From Streptomyces sp. NBC_00443 (GTDB lineage Bacteria; Actinomycetota; Actinomycetes; Streptomycetales; Streptomycetaceae), in NCBI RefSeq assembly GCF_036014175.1, contig NZ_CP107917.1, positions 434,001-498,000 of the forward strand: a DNA stretch of 64,000 bases. The letters run 5' to 3'. Below the pieces are notes generated by a model. The model saw only the letters and a list, made by a program, of their open reading frames with translations. It did no database searches and was not told the origin of the DNA. Each line of letters opens with the position of its first letter. Positions within the stretch are counted from its first letter, which is position 1. Shown here piece by piece: positions 35,463 to 44,540 of the stretch. The translations under genes were made by a program, and so were the position numbers.

Positions 35463-36722
35463 ATGCACTCCTCCGCTGTCTTCCTCATAGAGTTCGGCGC
35501 GATCATCCTCGGCCTGGGCCTGCTCGGCCGGTTCGCCGCCCGTTTCCAGTTCTCCCCGATACCTCTGTACCTGCTGGCCGGACTCGCCTTCGGTGAAGGC
35601 GGGCTGCTCCCGCTCGGCACCAGCGAGGAATTCGTCGCCATCGGCGCCGAGATCGGCGTGATCCTGCTGCTGCTGATGCTCGGCCTGGAGTACACGGCCA
35701 GTGACCTGGTGTCCAACCTCAAGACCCAGTACCCGGCCGGCCTCGTCGACGCCGCGCTCAACGCCCTGCCCGGCGCGGCCATGGCCCTGCTGCTGGGCTG
35801 GGGCCCGGTCGCCGCCGTCGTCCTGGCCGGTGTCACCTGGATCTCGTCCTCCGGCGTCATCGCCAAGGTCCTCGGCGACCTCGGACGGCTCGGCAACCGC
35901 GAAACCCCGGTCATCCTCAGCATTCTGGTCCTCGAAGACCTCTCCATGGCCGTGTACCTGCCGATCATCACCGCCCTGCTCGCCGGGGCCGGTCTCGCGG
36001 CGGGCAGCGTCACCCTCGCCATCGCGCTCGGCGTCGCCGGACTCGTCCTCCTGCTCGCGGTGCGCTACGGGCGCCACATCTCCCGCTTCGTCTCCAGCGA
36101 CGACCCCGAGAAGCTGCTCCTGGTCGTCCTCGGCCTGACCCTGCTGGTCGCGGGCATCGCCCAGCAGCTCCAAGTGTCCGCGGCGGTCGGTGCGTTCCTG
36201 GTCGGCATCGCCCTGTCCGGCGAGGTCGCCGAGGGCGCGCACAATCTCCTGGCCCCGCTGCGGGACCTGTTCGCCGCGGTGTTCTTCGTCTTCTTCGTAC
36301 TGCACACCGACCCCGCGAGCATCCCGCCGGTGCTGCTCCCCGCACTGGCCCTGGCCACCGTCACCGCCCTCACGAAGATCGCCACCGGCTACTGGGCGGC
36401 CAAGCGCGCCGGAATCTCCGCCAAGGGCCGGTGGCGCGCAGGCGGAACGCTGGTGGCCCGCGGCGAGTTCTCCATCGTCATCGCCGGGCTCGCCGTCACC
36501 GCGGGCATCGAGCCCTCCCTCGGCCCGCTCGCCACCGCCTACGTCCTCATCCTGGTCATCCTCGGACCGCTCACCGCCCGCTTCACCGAACCGGTGGCGA
36601 TGCGCCTGACGGCCCGTCTCGGCAAGCCCGCGCCGACGGCGCACGTACCGGCCGCGAGAGAGGCATCGCCTGCGGCGCCCCTCGAAACGGTGGACGATCA
36701 GGACACCGTCGGCCGGTCATGA
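35463..36722 (+). CDS. Cation/proton antiporter, CPA2 family
   Basis: The 419-residue integral membrane protein has about 12 helices. CPA2 features include 'YLLAGLAFGEGGLLPLG', 'GAEIGVILLLLMLGLEY', 'GVTWISSSGVIAKVLGDLGRLGNRETPVILSILVLEDLSMAVYLP' and 'FLVGIALSGEVAE'. KhtU-like relatives exchange K+ (or Na+) for H+. It is translationally linked to the TrkA-C subunit before it and lacks its own cytosolic TrkA-N domain, which fits control by that separate protein. A paralog lies at 37814-39031 on the other strand. Confidence 0.92.
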   Translation: MHSSAVFLIEFGAIILGLGLLGRFAARFQFSPIPLYLLAGLAFGEGGLLPLGTSEEFVAIGAEIGVILLLLMLGLEYTASDLVSNLKTQYPAGLVDAALNALPGAAMALLLGWGPVAAVVLAGVTWISSSGVIAKVLGDLGRLGNRETPVILSILVLEDLSMAVYLPIITALLAGAGLAAGSVTLAIALGVAGLVLLLAVRYGRHISRFVSSDDPEKLLLVVLGLTLLVAGIAQQLQVSAAVGAFLVGIALSGEVAEGAHNLLAPLRDLFAAVFFVFFVLHTDPASIPPVLLPALALATVTALTKIATGYWAAKRAGISAKGRWRAGGTLVARGEFSIVIAGLAVTAGIEPSLGPLATAYVLILVILGPLTARFTEPVAMRLTARLGKPAPTAHVPAAREASPAAPLETVDDQDTVGRS

Positions 36723-36754
36723 ATCATCGCAGCCACCAGGGCTGAAACCTGGGC

Positions 36755-37710
36755 TCACAGAGGCTTGTTCGGCCAGTCCAGGAGGCGGGCGCCGATGACC
36801 GCCGTCTGCAGGGCGTAGCGGTGGCCGGGATCGGTGGGGTCGCTGCCGGTCAGGGTGCGGGTGCGGGCCAGCCGGTACGTCAGCGCGCGCACGCTGAGCG
36901 ACAGGTGCCGGGCCGCGGCGGCAGCCACGCAGCCGGTGTCGAAGTACACGCTGAGCGTGTCGAGCATCGGTCGACCAGTGCCTGCCGGTCGCGGGCCAGT
37001 ACGGGGAAGACGAGCAGGTCGGCGGCCCGGAGGAGGGGATCGTCGAGGCCCATGCGCTGGGCAACGTCCAGGGCGTTGAGGGCCTCTTCGTAGCTGTGGC
37101 CGATACCGACCGCGCCCTGCCGGGGTCGGCCCACGGCGACCTGGCCCACGCCGGTGGCGGCGAGCGCGAGCCTGGCGAAGTGGGTGAGGACGCCCTCCTG
37201 ATCGCCGGGGGCGATGCAGACCATTCGGCCGTCCGCCACCTGGCGGGGTGCCGGGTCGGTCTCGTCGTACTTCTACGGCCCCTCGGCCACGGCGACTGCG
37301 TGGGCGCGGGAAAGACGCAGCCCGAACCGTTCGCAGCGCGCGGCGAGATGACCCGGATCGCCTCGCCCGTGGAGCAGGTCGTCGATGAACTCGCGGCGGG
37401 CGGCCTCTTCCTTGCGGATGACGAGTCGCTGCGCGCGTTCGTATCCGTCGGCGAAGGCGTCCACCGCCTGCTCGATGACGGCGAGGACGCTGTCGGGGTC
37501 GGCCTGGACGGGCCGGTTGCGGCTGCCGGCCGCGAGATGGGCGCGCACCAGGGCACGCCAGCCGTGCCCCGCTTCGGCTGCCCTGGCGCCGAGGGCCCTG
37601 CGGGAGTCGATCTCGTCGCGGGTCAGGCGGCGGCCCGTGGCGGCGGCGTCCGCGAGGATCTGCCCGAAGCCTTCGAGGAACACGTCGGTGGCGCAGTCGA
37701 CCGTCCTCAC
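36755..37710 (-). pseudogene. Decayed PucR/CdaR-type regulator
   Basis: Starting at GTG 37710 (after AAGGGGAAG) the protein opens 'RTVDCATDVFLEGFGQILADAAATGRRL' and later contains a CdaR-type block 'GRMVCIAPGDQEGVLTHFARLAL..GVGRP..GIGHSYEEALNALDVAQRMGL'. It ends with the PucR helix-turn-helix 'FDTGCVAAAAARHLSLSVRALTYRLARTR'. An in-frame TAG lies at 37273-37275. Between 'LARDRQALVD' and 'MLDTLSVYFDT' the frame changes near 36970 and some 15 family residues are missing; some are also missing around the TAG. These are more than base-call errors, so the gene is probably dead. It lies downstream of and in line with an antiporter gene. Confidence 0.7.
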
Positions 37711-37813
37711 GCTCTTCCCCTTCGCCGGCGGCAGTTGTCGTCGGCCGGCGGTACCGTGCGCGGCCGGCGGCGGTCCGACCGGCGTCGTGCCCACGCACCC
37801 CGGGCTGTGCGGC

Positions 37814-39031
37814 TCAGCCGTTCGCATGCACGGCCTCGGCCGGTTCGGCCACCGTCGTCGCGGCCGGCGTCTCGCGCGGGGAGCGGCGAGCGAGGCGGCG
37901 GGTCAGGGGCTCGGTCCAGCGGGCGGCGAGTGGTCCGAGTACGACCAGGATCAGGACGTAGGCGGTGGCCAGCGGGCCGATGCGCGGTTCGACGCCGACG
38001 GTGAGTCCGGCGATGACGATGGAGAACTCGCCCCGCGCCACGAGGGTTCCGCCTGCCCGCCAGCGTCCCTTGCGTGAGATGCCGGCACGGCGGGCGGCCC
38101 AGTAGCCGGTGGCGATCTTCGTGAGGGTGGTGACGGCGGCCAGGGCGAGGGCGGGTACCAGTACGGGCGGGATGTCCGCGGGGTCGGTGTGCAGGCCGAA
38201 GAAGACGAAGAACACCGCGGCGAACAGGTCCCGCAGCGGGGTGAGGAGGTTGCCGGCCCCTTCGGCGACCTCGCCGGACAGGGCGATGCCGACCAGGAAC
38301 GCACCGACCGCCGCCGACACTTGGAGCTGCTGGGCGATGCCCGCGACGAGCAGGGTGAGGCCGAACACGACCAACAGCAGCATCTCCGCGCTGTCCGAGG
38401 AGACCGCACGGCTGACGAGGCGGCCGTGGCGCAGCGCCACGTACAGCACCGCGCCGACCGTGCCCAGGGCGATCAGCAGGGTCAAGGCGCCGCCCGCGAG
38501 GCTCACGCCGGCCAACAGGGCGGTGAGGATGGGCAGGTAGACGGCCATGGAGAGGTCTTCGAGGACCAGCACGCCGAGCACGACCGGAGTTTCGCGGTTG
38601 CCGAGTCTGCGCAGATCCCCGAGGACCTTGGCGATGACGCCGGACGAGGAGATCCAGGTGACACCGGCCAGGGCGACGGCGGCGACCGGGCCCCAGCCCA
38701 GCAGCAGGGCCATCGCGGCTCCGGGGGCGGCGTTCAGGACGAAGTCGACCGCGCCGGACGGGTATTGGGTCTTGAGCGTGTCGACGAGTTCGGAGGCGCT
38801 GTACTCCAGACCGAGCAGGAGCAGCAGCAGGATGACGCCGATCTCGGCGCCGGTGGCGACGAACTCCTCGCTGGCCTGAAGGGGAAGGATGCCCCCGTGG
38901 CCGAAGGCGAGTCCGGCGAGCAGGTACAGGGGTATGGGCGAGAAGCCCACCCGGCCGGCGAGGCGGCCCAGCAGCCCCAGGGCGAGGATGATCGCGCCGA
39001 GTTCGATGAGCATGGCTGTGGTGTTGTGCAC
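37814..39031 (-). CDS. Cation/proton antiporter, CPA2 family (second copy)
   Basis: The 405-residue membrane protein is a close paralog of the 35463-36722 antiporter, with the same motifs: 'GVTWISSSGVIAKVLGDLRRLGNRETPVVLGVLVLEDLSMAVYLPI' in outline and 'FFGLHTDPADIPPVL'. The GTG at 39031 has GGAGGTC upstream; an ATG six codons later is possible. Unlike the first copy it has no TrkA-C partner gene next to it. The broken PucR gene follows after 103 bases and may once have controlled it. Family members exchange K+ or Na+ for protons. Confidence 0.9.
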   Translation of the reverse strand: MHNTTAMLIELGAIILALGLLGRLAGRVGFSPIPLYLLAGLAFGHGGILPLQASEEFVATGAEIGVILLLLLLGLEYSASELVDTLKTQYPSGAVDFVLNAAPGAAMALLLGWGPVAAVALAGVTWISSSGVIAKVLGDLRRLGNRETPVVLGVLVLEDLSMAVYLPILTALLAGVSLAGGALTLLIALGTVGAVLYVALRHGRLVSRAVSSDSAEMLLLVVFGLTLLVAGIAQQLQVSAAVGAFLVGIALSGEVAEGAGNLLTPLRDLFAAVFFVFFGLHTDPADIPPVLVPALALAAVTTLTKIATGYWAARRAGISRKGRWRAGGTLVARGEFSIVIAGLTVGVEPRIGPLATAYVLILVVLGPLAARWTEPLTRRLARRSPRETPAATTVAEPAEAVHANG

Positions 39032-39628
39032 GGGCGTCTGACCTCCGTGATCGGTTCGGTGGCGGCGTCTGTGCCAGGTGCGGGTGCCGGCGGCCGGAGT
39101 TGAGCTCCGGGGGTGCATGGGCGCCGTCGCGGCTGCGGGCAACCGCTCGGGCCGGTCGGCTCGGTGGGGTCGTGCGACGAGGCAGTGCCGAGATTCGTGC
39201 GCGCGAGCCGAGTGAGCGGCCGCGCGCATGGCGAGGTGGGGTGGTGTCCTTGCGACGGGGCTCGCAGGGGCCTGCTGGTGGGCCCGGACCGCGGTGTGAC
39301 GTGTGACGGGCCGTACCGTGGCCGGTCGTCCTCGTCGGGCGCGGTGCGCGTCAGCGCGCGGAGCGGCCCTTCAGGCCGACGGCGCTGTCGGTATCAGGAA
39401 CGCCGTCGCGGGCGGCGTTCTCGACGCGTGCGGGGATCTCGACGCGCGCACGGATGACCGGACCCATGTCACGCCCCCCATCACGTCGGCCGGAATCGGC
39501 AACGACCACCAACGACTGAGCAACCCCTCGCTCAACGGAGCGTAAGGGCTCGGTAAAGGATTCTAGCGCATGCCAAATTCCGATGATCATACGGAAGTTG
39601 TCGTATCTGCGGCCGTCCCACCGGCGCG
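39032..39628. other. Gene-free stretch of about 600 bases
   Basis: No frame here has convincing coding character or recognisable family sequence on either strand. The part next to 39031 must hold the antiporter promoter. From 39540 to 39600 the sequence is less GC-rich than its surroundings (TAAAGGATTCTAGCG and CCAAATTCCGATGATCATAC), as promoters in this DNA often are, but I cannot assign it. Confidence 0.5.
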
Positions 39629-39916
39629 TCAGCGACGCGGTGGGCAGCGGCGCCCTGTTCGCGGGCGATGCGGATCGAAGAGCTGCCCGGCAATGCCGGT
39701 GAGGACCAGGCCTGCGGCGATGAGAAGTCCGTCGGCCAGGACGATTCCGGTGACCAGTACGGCAACCGCGCCCGTCAGCATCCACCAGGCGCCGGTGCGG
39801 CGGTACTCGCGGGGCCGGGTGGGCCGTCCGGCGCCCATCGCCCGGGCGAAGCGGGGGTCGTCACGCGCGAGTCGTGCTTCGAGCGCGCCCAGACCCTCGT
39901 CGTCGGACTGAGGCAT
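39629..39916 (-). CDS. DUF3040 family small membrane protein
   Basis: The 95-residue protein begins MPQSDDEGLGALEARLARDDPRFARAMG in outline, the typical DUF3040 start ('LSE.EQ..L..LE..L..DDP.FA..'). Two hydrophobic helices follow (WWMLTGAVAVLVTGIVLA and LLIAAGLVLTGIAGQLF) and a basic tail. DUF3040 proteins are widespread in actinobacteria and of unknown function. The ATG at 39916 has AAGGGGGAGCC immediately upstream. Confidence 0.8.
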   Translation of the reverse strand: MPQSDDEGLGALEARLARDDPRFARAMGAGRPTRPREYRRTGAWWMLTGAVAVLVTGIVLADGLLIAAGLVLTGIAGQLFDPHRPRTGRRCPPRR

Positions 39917-40047
39917 GGCTCCCCCTTCCCCGCTGCCCGGGCCCGGCATCCGCACCTGCTCGGCGCCGCAAACGGCCCGCTCCGGCGTCCCTCCCGGAAT
40001 CCTCCCGGCCGCTCCCGCCATCAGGCCCAACTCCCATCTTTCCTGGG

Positions 40048-40095
40048 GGCGAACCTGCACAAACACCCGTCGGCGGACCTGCACGAACACTGCCG
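40048..40095. repeat. 24-bp direct repeat, two copies
   Basis: GGCGAACCTGCACAAACACC (40048 on) is repeated with few changes as GGCGGACCTGCACGAACACT (40072 on), giving a period of 24 bases. It lies upstream of the DUF3040 gene and outside any recognised gene. Confidence 0.8.
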
Positions 40096-40160
40096 ACAAC
40101 GTCCGTAGCGCGTGCACGGGCTCCGATGAGCACATGGCCGTAGGCCGGCTCAGTCCGCAG

Positions 40161-41273
40161 TCAGCTCGGAACAGCGGGCGGGCGCCGGCGCACCGCCACC
40201 GGCGGTGCCAGCGGTTCCGTCACACGGCGGAAGACCCGCTGTACCGCGGGGGCGCAGAGCAGGGACATGACCGCGACCGCGATCAGTGTGACGGCGATCT
40301 CACCTGCGGGTTGCCGGATCCAGGCGTGGTCGTACCAGCCGAAGTACTTGGCCGCCTGGGCCACGAACCCGTGCAGCAGGAAGCCGGACAGCGTGCCTGC
40401 GCCCAGCACCGTGAACCAGGTCCGGCGCCCGGGCACACAGGCGAGGAAGGAGGCGACCAGGACGACCGAGCAGCCGAAGGTGGCCAGGGTCATCAGGGGG
40501 CCGTACCAGGCGGGCGCGGCGAGCTCCCGGGCGCTCTCGCTGTGGAAGAACCAGCCGTAGTCCATCCGCGAGACGGCCCAGTACGCCACCACGAGGGCGC
40601 AGCCGAGGACCGGCAGGGCGAGGGTGCGCGCCTCACGGCGGCGGACCAGGAGGAAGTGCACCGGCTTCAGTTGCAGGCCGAGCACGAAGTACGGCAGGAA
40701 CTGCAGGACACGCTGGAGGCCGAGGTCGTTGCCGATCGAGGGCGAGAGGGTGGCCAGCATCGCCACGCCGAGAGCGAGCGGCAACGGCCACCGGACCAGC
40801 CGCCAGATCGGAGCCGTCAGCCGCCAGACGAACAGGGCCGCCAGGAACCAGGTCAGGTACAGCGGGTCCAGCAGACTGATCGGCCGGTCGGGATCCTGGC
40901 TGGTCCACCGCGTGAAGAGGGTGTACGCCACCTCGAAGACCACATAAGGGACCGCCACGCCGGTGAGCAGCCGTCCGATCTTCCGGCGGTCCGCCTCGAA
41001 GCCGCGCGAGAAGTAGCCCGAGAGCACCGCGAACACCGGCATGTGGAAGGCGTACACGAGCATGTACAGCGCGGTGACGGTCCGGCTGCCCTCCCGCAGC
41101 GGTTCCCAGGCGTGACCTGCCGCCACCAGGAGGATCGCCAGGTACTTGGCGTTGTCGAGGAAGGGATCCCGCCGCTCGGCCCGTCTCTCCGCCACCCCCG
41201 TGGAAGGCAGCGGTGGCCGCCGTCGCTCCGGTGCGAGTGTGACAGTGGGGGCGGGTGTGGCGTCAGCGGACAT
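40161..41273 (-). CDS. Acyltransferase family 3 (OafA-like) membrane protein
   Basis: The 370-residue protein has about ten membrane segments. 'RDPFLDNAKYLAILLVAAGHAWEPL' near residues 40-62 is the usual opening of acyltransferase-3 proteins, with the conserved His near residue 56. 'FHMPVFAVLSGYFSRG' is the matching second block with the R/G motif. Such enzymes move acyl groups onto sugars or cell-envelope polymers. ATG 41273 gives the start MSADATPAP; a longer frame is less likely. It lies downstream of the LCP gene on the same strand, which fits a role in the cell envelope. Confidence 0.87.
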   Translation of the reverse strand: MSADATPAPTVTLAPERRRPPLPSTGVAERRAERRDPFLDNAKYLAILLVAAGHAWEPLREGSRTVTALYMLVYAFHMPVFAVLSGYFSRGFEADRRKIGRLLTGVAVPYVVFEVAYTLFTRWTSQDPDRPISLLDPLYLTWFLAALFVWRLTAPIWRLVRWPLPLALGVAMLATLSPSIGNDLGLQRVLQFLPYFVLGLQLKPVHFLLVRRREARTLALPVLGCALVVAYWAVSRMDYGWFFHSESARELAAPAWYGPLMTLATFGCSVVLVASFLACVPGRRTWFTVLGAGTLSGFLLHGFVAQAAKYFGWYDHAWIRQPAGEIAVTLIAVAVMSLLCAPAVQRVFRRVTEPLAPPVAVRRRPPAVPS

Positions 41274-41462
41274 CGCGAGCACCCTAAGCACATGTCCCTG
41301 CGCCGGTTCAAGCACACCGTGTGCCAACGCACACGTATGAGCCACCATGACGGCCACCACTTGTTTCTACACGCCTCCCTCGGGCGGACGCGGCCGGCCG
41401 CCGGCTGTCGCCGGGGCGGGCGGCGTCCGCCCAGTCGGCTCGCGTCCGCCCCGGCGTGCGGG

Positions 41463-42847
41463 TCAGCGGATGTCGTCGAGGTCGAGGTCCTTCCCGACGA
41501 CCAGGGTGACCGCACCCGCCCCCGCGGCCGAGTCCGGCGCGGCCCGGACCCCTGGCAGCCGGGCGGCGAGCGCCTGGGCCTGCTTCTCCAGGCCCGGCGG
41601 GTAGGTGACCTTCGTAGTGCCGCTGTTCTGGGGGCGTTGCCCGTGCCCGCGACGGTGAAGCCGGCCGCGCGCAGCTTCTCCGCGACGGTGCCGGCCAGCC
41701 CCGAGACCCCCGTGCCGTTGAGGACCTGGACGCGCACGGAAGAGGCGTACACGGGGTTCTTCGCGTCCGCCTCCAGGCGCTTCTTGTCGACTTCCTTGTC
41801 CCTGGCCAGGGAGGTGAACAGCTCGGTGGCCTGCGGGTACTGCCAGACCACGTTGGCCTTGTCGGAGGCCACGTCAGCCTCGCGCGGGTAGTTGGGGACC
41901 GTGAGGAAGGTCAGACGGTCGCTCGGGATTCCCTTGAGTTCCGACGCGAGGCCGTACAGCGGCTTGATGCCGGCCATATCGGGGTCCGTGGTCAGGGACT
42001 TGGTGGCCGATTGCAGGAAGCCGTAGAGCGCCTTCGGGCTGGTCAGCTTGGCCTGTGCCTTCTCGGCGAGGGCGTCCATGAACTCCTGCTGGCGTCCGAT
42101 GCGTCCGATGTCGGAGCCGTCGCCGACTCCGTAGCGCACGCGCACATAGCCGAGTGCCTTCTCGCCCCCGACCGTCTGGCAGCCGGGCTCCATGTCCAGT
42201 CGGGCCTTCTTGGAGTGGATGGCCTGCTCGGGGCAGACCTCGATGCCGTCCAGGGCGTCGACCATGCCCTTGAAGCCCTGGAAGTCGACGGACATGAAGT
42301 GGTCTATGCGCAGGCCCGTGTTGGCCTCGACCGTCTTGATGGAGCAGGCGGCCGCACCGGCGACCTCGCCACTGGTGCCACCGAGCGCGAACGCCTCGTT
42401 GATCTTGTAGTGGTGCGGCGCGGAGGTGCTGCCGTCGCCCTTGTCGCAGGCCGGTACCTCCACCCAGGAGTCACGGGGGAACGACACCACCGTCGCCCAT
42501 TCCCGGTTCGCCGGGACGTGCAGCACCATCAGCGTGTCCGACTGCATGGTGGTCAGGTCCTTGCCGTACTCGGCGTTGGCGCCGTCGCGGCTGTCGGAGC
42601 CGACGACCAGGATGTTCTTCGAGCCCGGGCTGAGATTCTCGGGCCGGTCGCCGCCGATCTTGTCATCGACGTCCGCGGACTTGATGTTGTCGTTGAGGTC
42701 CTGGTAGACCCAGGCGCCCACCCCGGCGACTCCGAGGACGACGGCCGACGTCACCCCCACCCCCCACGCCAGGATCCTCCCCCGTCGCGTCAGCCGGGTA
42801 TTCCCCTCGCCGCCCGGCATGCGTCGGCGTTTCCCCGTCCCCGTCAC
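41463..42847 (-). CDS. LytR-CpsA-Psr (LCP) family protein with LytR_C domain (frame break near 41632)
   Basis: The protein (461 residues when joined) has one N-terminal membrane anchor ('ILAWGVGVTSAVVLGVAGVGAWVY'), an extracellular LCP domain (about 75-260) and a LytR_C domain (about 355-460). LCP motifs include 'NILVVGSDSRDG', 'MQSDTLMVLHV', 'VVSFPRDSWVEVP' and 'YVRVRYGVGDGSDIGRIGRQQEF', with the arginines that bind polyprenyl phosphate. LCP enzymes attach teichoic acids or other glycopolymers to peptidoglycan. In the C-terminal domain one C is missing in a run (GGGGG on the plus strand at 41630-41634). Restoring it gives 'GNAPQNSGTTKVTYPPG' and the stop at 41463-41465. The GTG start at 42847 is preferred. 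Confidence 0.85.
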
Positions 42848-43014
42848 CTGCGCCCCCTCGATAGCTGAATGGCCGAAGCCCGAACCCCTCACCCCGAACA
42901 GACGACGATCTTCGCAACATCCGTTGCCTGGATCGCACGAACCGGCAAAATTCCCGTGGCAGCGCCCCTCGACGGCCGGCCGGGAAAGTCAACGCCCGCT
43001 CGGGGAGCGCCCGT

Positions 43015-43947
43015 TCAGAGAGGCGTCGCCGCGCGCAGGATGAGGACCACCGGCACCGCCGAGTTCGCCGACGACATCGCCGAGACGGCCGTCCCCGCGG
43101 CCGCGCACCACGCCGCCAGGCCCACCGAGGTGAACAGCGACGGCCAACGACGGCCCTGCGGAGCGGGCCCGAGCAGTGCGGCCACCCGGCGCGGCACCGG
43201 CCCTGCCGCCGCGAAGCCTGCCAGGGTCGCGACCGGAGTGCCCCTGGACACCAGCGCCGCCTTGCCGATCGCGCTCGCCACCGTCCGGCGGCTGCCAGCC
43301 GCCCGGGCGGCCTCTTCGTCCGCCCAGCGTTCCGCTGTGTACGACACCGCTGTGCGCAGCGGGCGCAGGAAGGGGTTGGCCCGCGCGGCCAGTTGGACGG
43401 CGAGGAGGAAACGGTGGTGCCGCGCGGCCAGATGGGCCCGTTCGTGAGCGAAGAGCGCCCGGCGTTCGGCGGGTTCGAGGCGGTCCAGCAGCCCCGTGGT
43501 CACCACCACCCGGTCCCGTCGGCCACCCGGCAGCGCGTACGCGTACGGCACCTCGTCGGGGAGTACGACCACACCCGTGCCCGGCAGCGCGGCGAGCGCC
43601 CGGTGGGCGTGGCGGCACACCCGGCCGTGCCGCCACAGTGTCCGCCCGCAGGCAACGACCACCGCGCACAGCGCCGGGACGGCCGCCCTGCCGACGATCT
43701 CGTCGTACGGCACGGCCGCCCGCACCTCGGGGTCCGACCAGCCGTCCGGCAGCGGGTTCCCCGGGAGCTGGGCGGTTCCGACCACCATCGCCAGGCCCAG
43801 GCACACCGTGCTGCACACCGCCATCACAGCGGCGACAGCGGTGAGCAGCCTCGTCGCGGTGCGGGGATGCAGGTGCCGCTCGGCGAGGCGTGCGATCGGC
43901 CATGCCGTGAGCGGCAGGACGAGCGGCAGAAAGACGAAGACCCCCAT
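43015..43947 (-). CDS. M56-family membrane metallopeptidase (BlaR1-like)
   Basis: The 310-residue protein has N-terminal and C-terminal membrane helices and a cytosolic zinc protease motif HERAH (HExxH) near residue 166. It is followed by 'LAARHHRFLLAVQLAARANPFLRP' and the third-ligand block 'ERWADEEAA'. In the BlaR1/MecR1 paradigm such a protease senses a cell-wall signal and triggers removal of a BlaI repressor; this protein lacks the penicillin-binding sensor domain. It is encoded 6 bases after the BlaI-type gene in the same operon, which supports that relation. Confidence 0.9.
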   Translation of the reverse strand: MGVFVFLPLVLPLTAWPIARLAERHLHPRTATRLLTAVAAVMAVCSTVCLGLAMVVGTAQLPGNPLPDGWSDPEVRAAVPYDEIVGRAAVPALCAVVVACGRTLWRHGRVCRHAHRALAALPGTGVVVLPDEVPYAYALPGGRRDRVVVTTGLLDRLEPAERRALFAHERAHLAARHHRFLLAVQLAARANPFLRPLRTAVSYTAERWADEEAARAAGSRRTVASAIGKAALVSRGTPVATLAGFAAAGPVPRRVAALLGPAPQGRRWPSLFTSVGLAAWCAAAGTAVSAMSSANSAVPVVLILRAATPL

Positions 43948-43953
43948 GAGGTG

Positions 43954-44385
43954 TCAGTTGTCCCCTTCACTCCGGGAACGGCCCCGTTCGCTCCGGGGGC
44001 CGCCCGGTTCGCTCCGCGACTGACCCAGCAGGTCACGCAGCAGCCGCTCGTCGTCCGGACCCAGACCGGTGACGAAGCTGGCGAGCACGGCCCCGCGGTC
44101 GCTCTCCGCGTCCAGCACCCTGCGCATCCTGTGCGCCGCGAGCCCCGCCTGGTCCGAAGCCGACGTCCACGCGAAGGAGCGGCCCGCACGCTCCCGGGTC
44201 ACCGCGCCCTTGGCCAGCAGCCGGGTCAGGATCGTGATCACCGTCGTATAGGCGAGGTCCCCGCCGAGCCGTTCCTGCACCCAGCCGGCCGTCGCCGGAC
44301 CGTCCGCCCCTTGCAGTGCCGACAGGACCAGCGCCTCCAGCTCGCCCTGTCCCCGGCGCCGGGAACGCTGCCGGTCATCCGCCAT
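43954..44385 (-). CDS. BlaI/MecI/CopY-type repressor
   Basis: The 143-residue protein contains a BlaI winged helix (about 15-85: 'GQGELEALVLSALQGADGPATAGWVQERL' and 'LAYTTVITILTRLLAKGAVTRERAGRSFAWT') and a C-terminal dimerisation region. The last 20 residues are a short RSE/G-rich repeat tail that may be disordered. ATG 44385 was chosen; a longer frame to 44418 is possible. A dyad CTACA-N4-TGTAG lies upstream at 44475-44488, probably its operator. It forms a two-gene operon with the M56 protease. Confidence 0.9.
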   Translation of the reverse strand: MADDRQRSRRRGQGELEALVLSALQGADGPATAGWVQERLGGDLAYTTVITILTRLLAKGAVTRERAGRSFAWTSASDQAGLAAHRMRRVLDAESDRGAVLASFVTGLGPDDERLLRDLLGQSRSEPGGPRSERGRSRSEGDN

Positions 44386-44421
44386 GCCCTGTCTCCCTTC
44401 CGCTGACCTGCGCGTCATGTG

Positions 44422-44488
44422 CGATACATCGAGCGGTACATCGTAAGGAAAGCAGAGGCCCTCCCATTCCTTCTACAGTGATGTAGAT
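44422..44488. promoter_or_regulatory. BlaI-type operator region
   Basis: The perfect dyad CTACAGTGATGTAG (44475-44488; arms CTACA and TGTAG) matches the TACA/TGTA pattern bound by BlaI repressors. Nearer to blaI a 10-base direct repeat, CGRTACATCG, occurs at 44422-44431 and 44434-44443. Both lie between blaI and the divergent terD remnant, so the repressor could control both directions. Confidence 0.6.
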
Positions 44489-44540
44489 TTCAGAGGACTG
44501 CAATCAGCGCCATCACCTCACGCGAAAGGGGAGAGCATCA

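Noticed and set aside
39303..39545. Possible 80-residue protein on the plus strand in the gene-free stretch
   Set aside because: No ribosome binding site or recognisable pattern, and composition is like random high-GC sequence.
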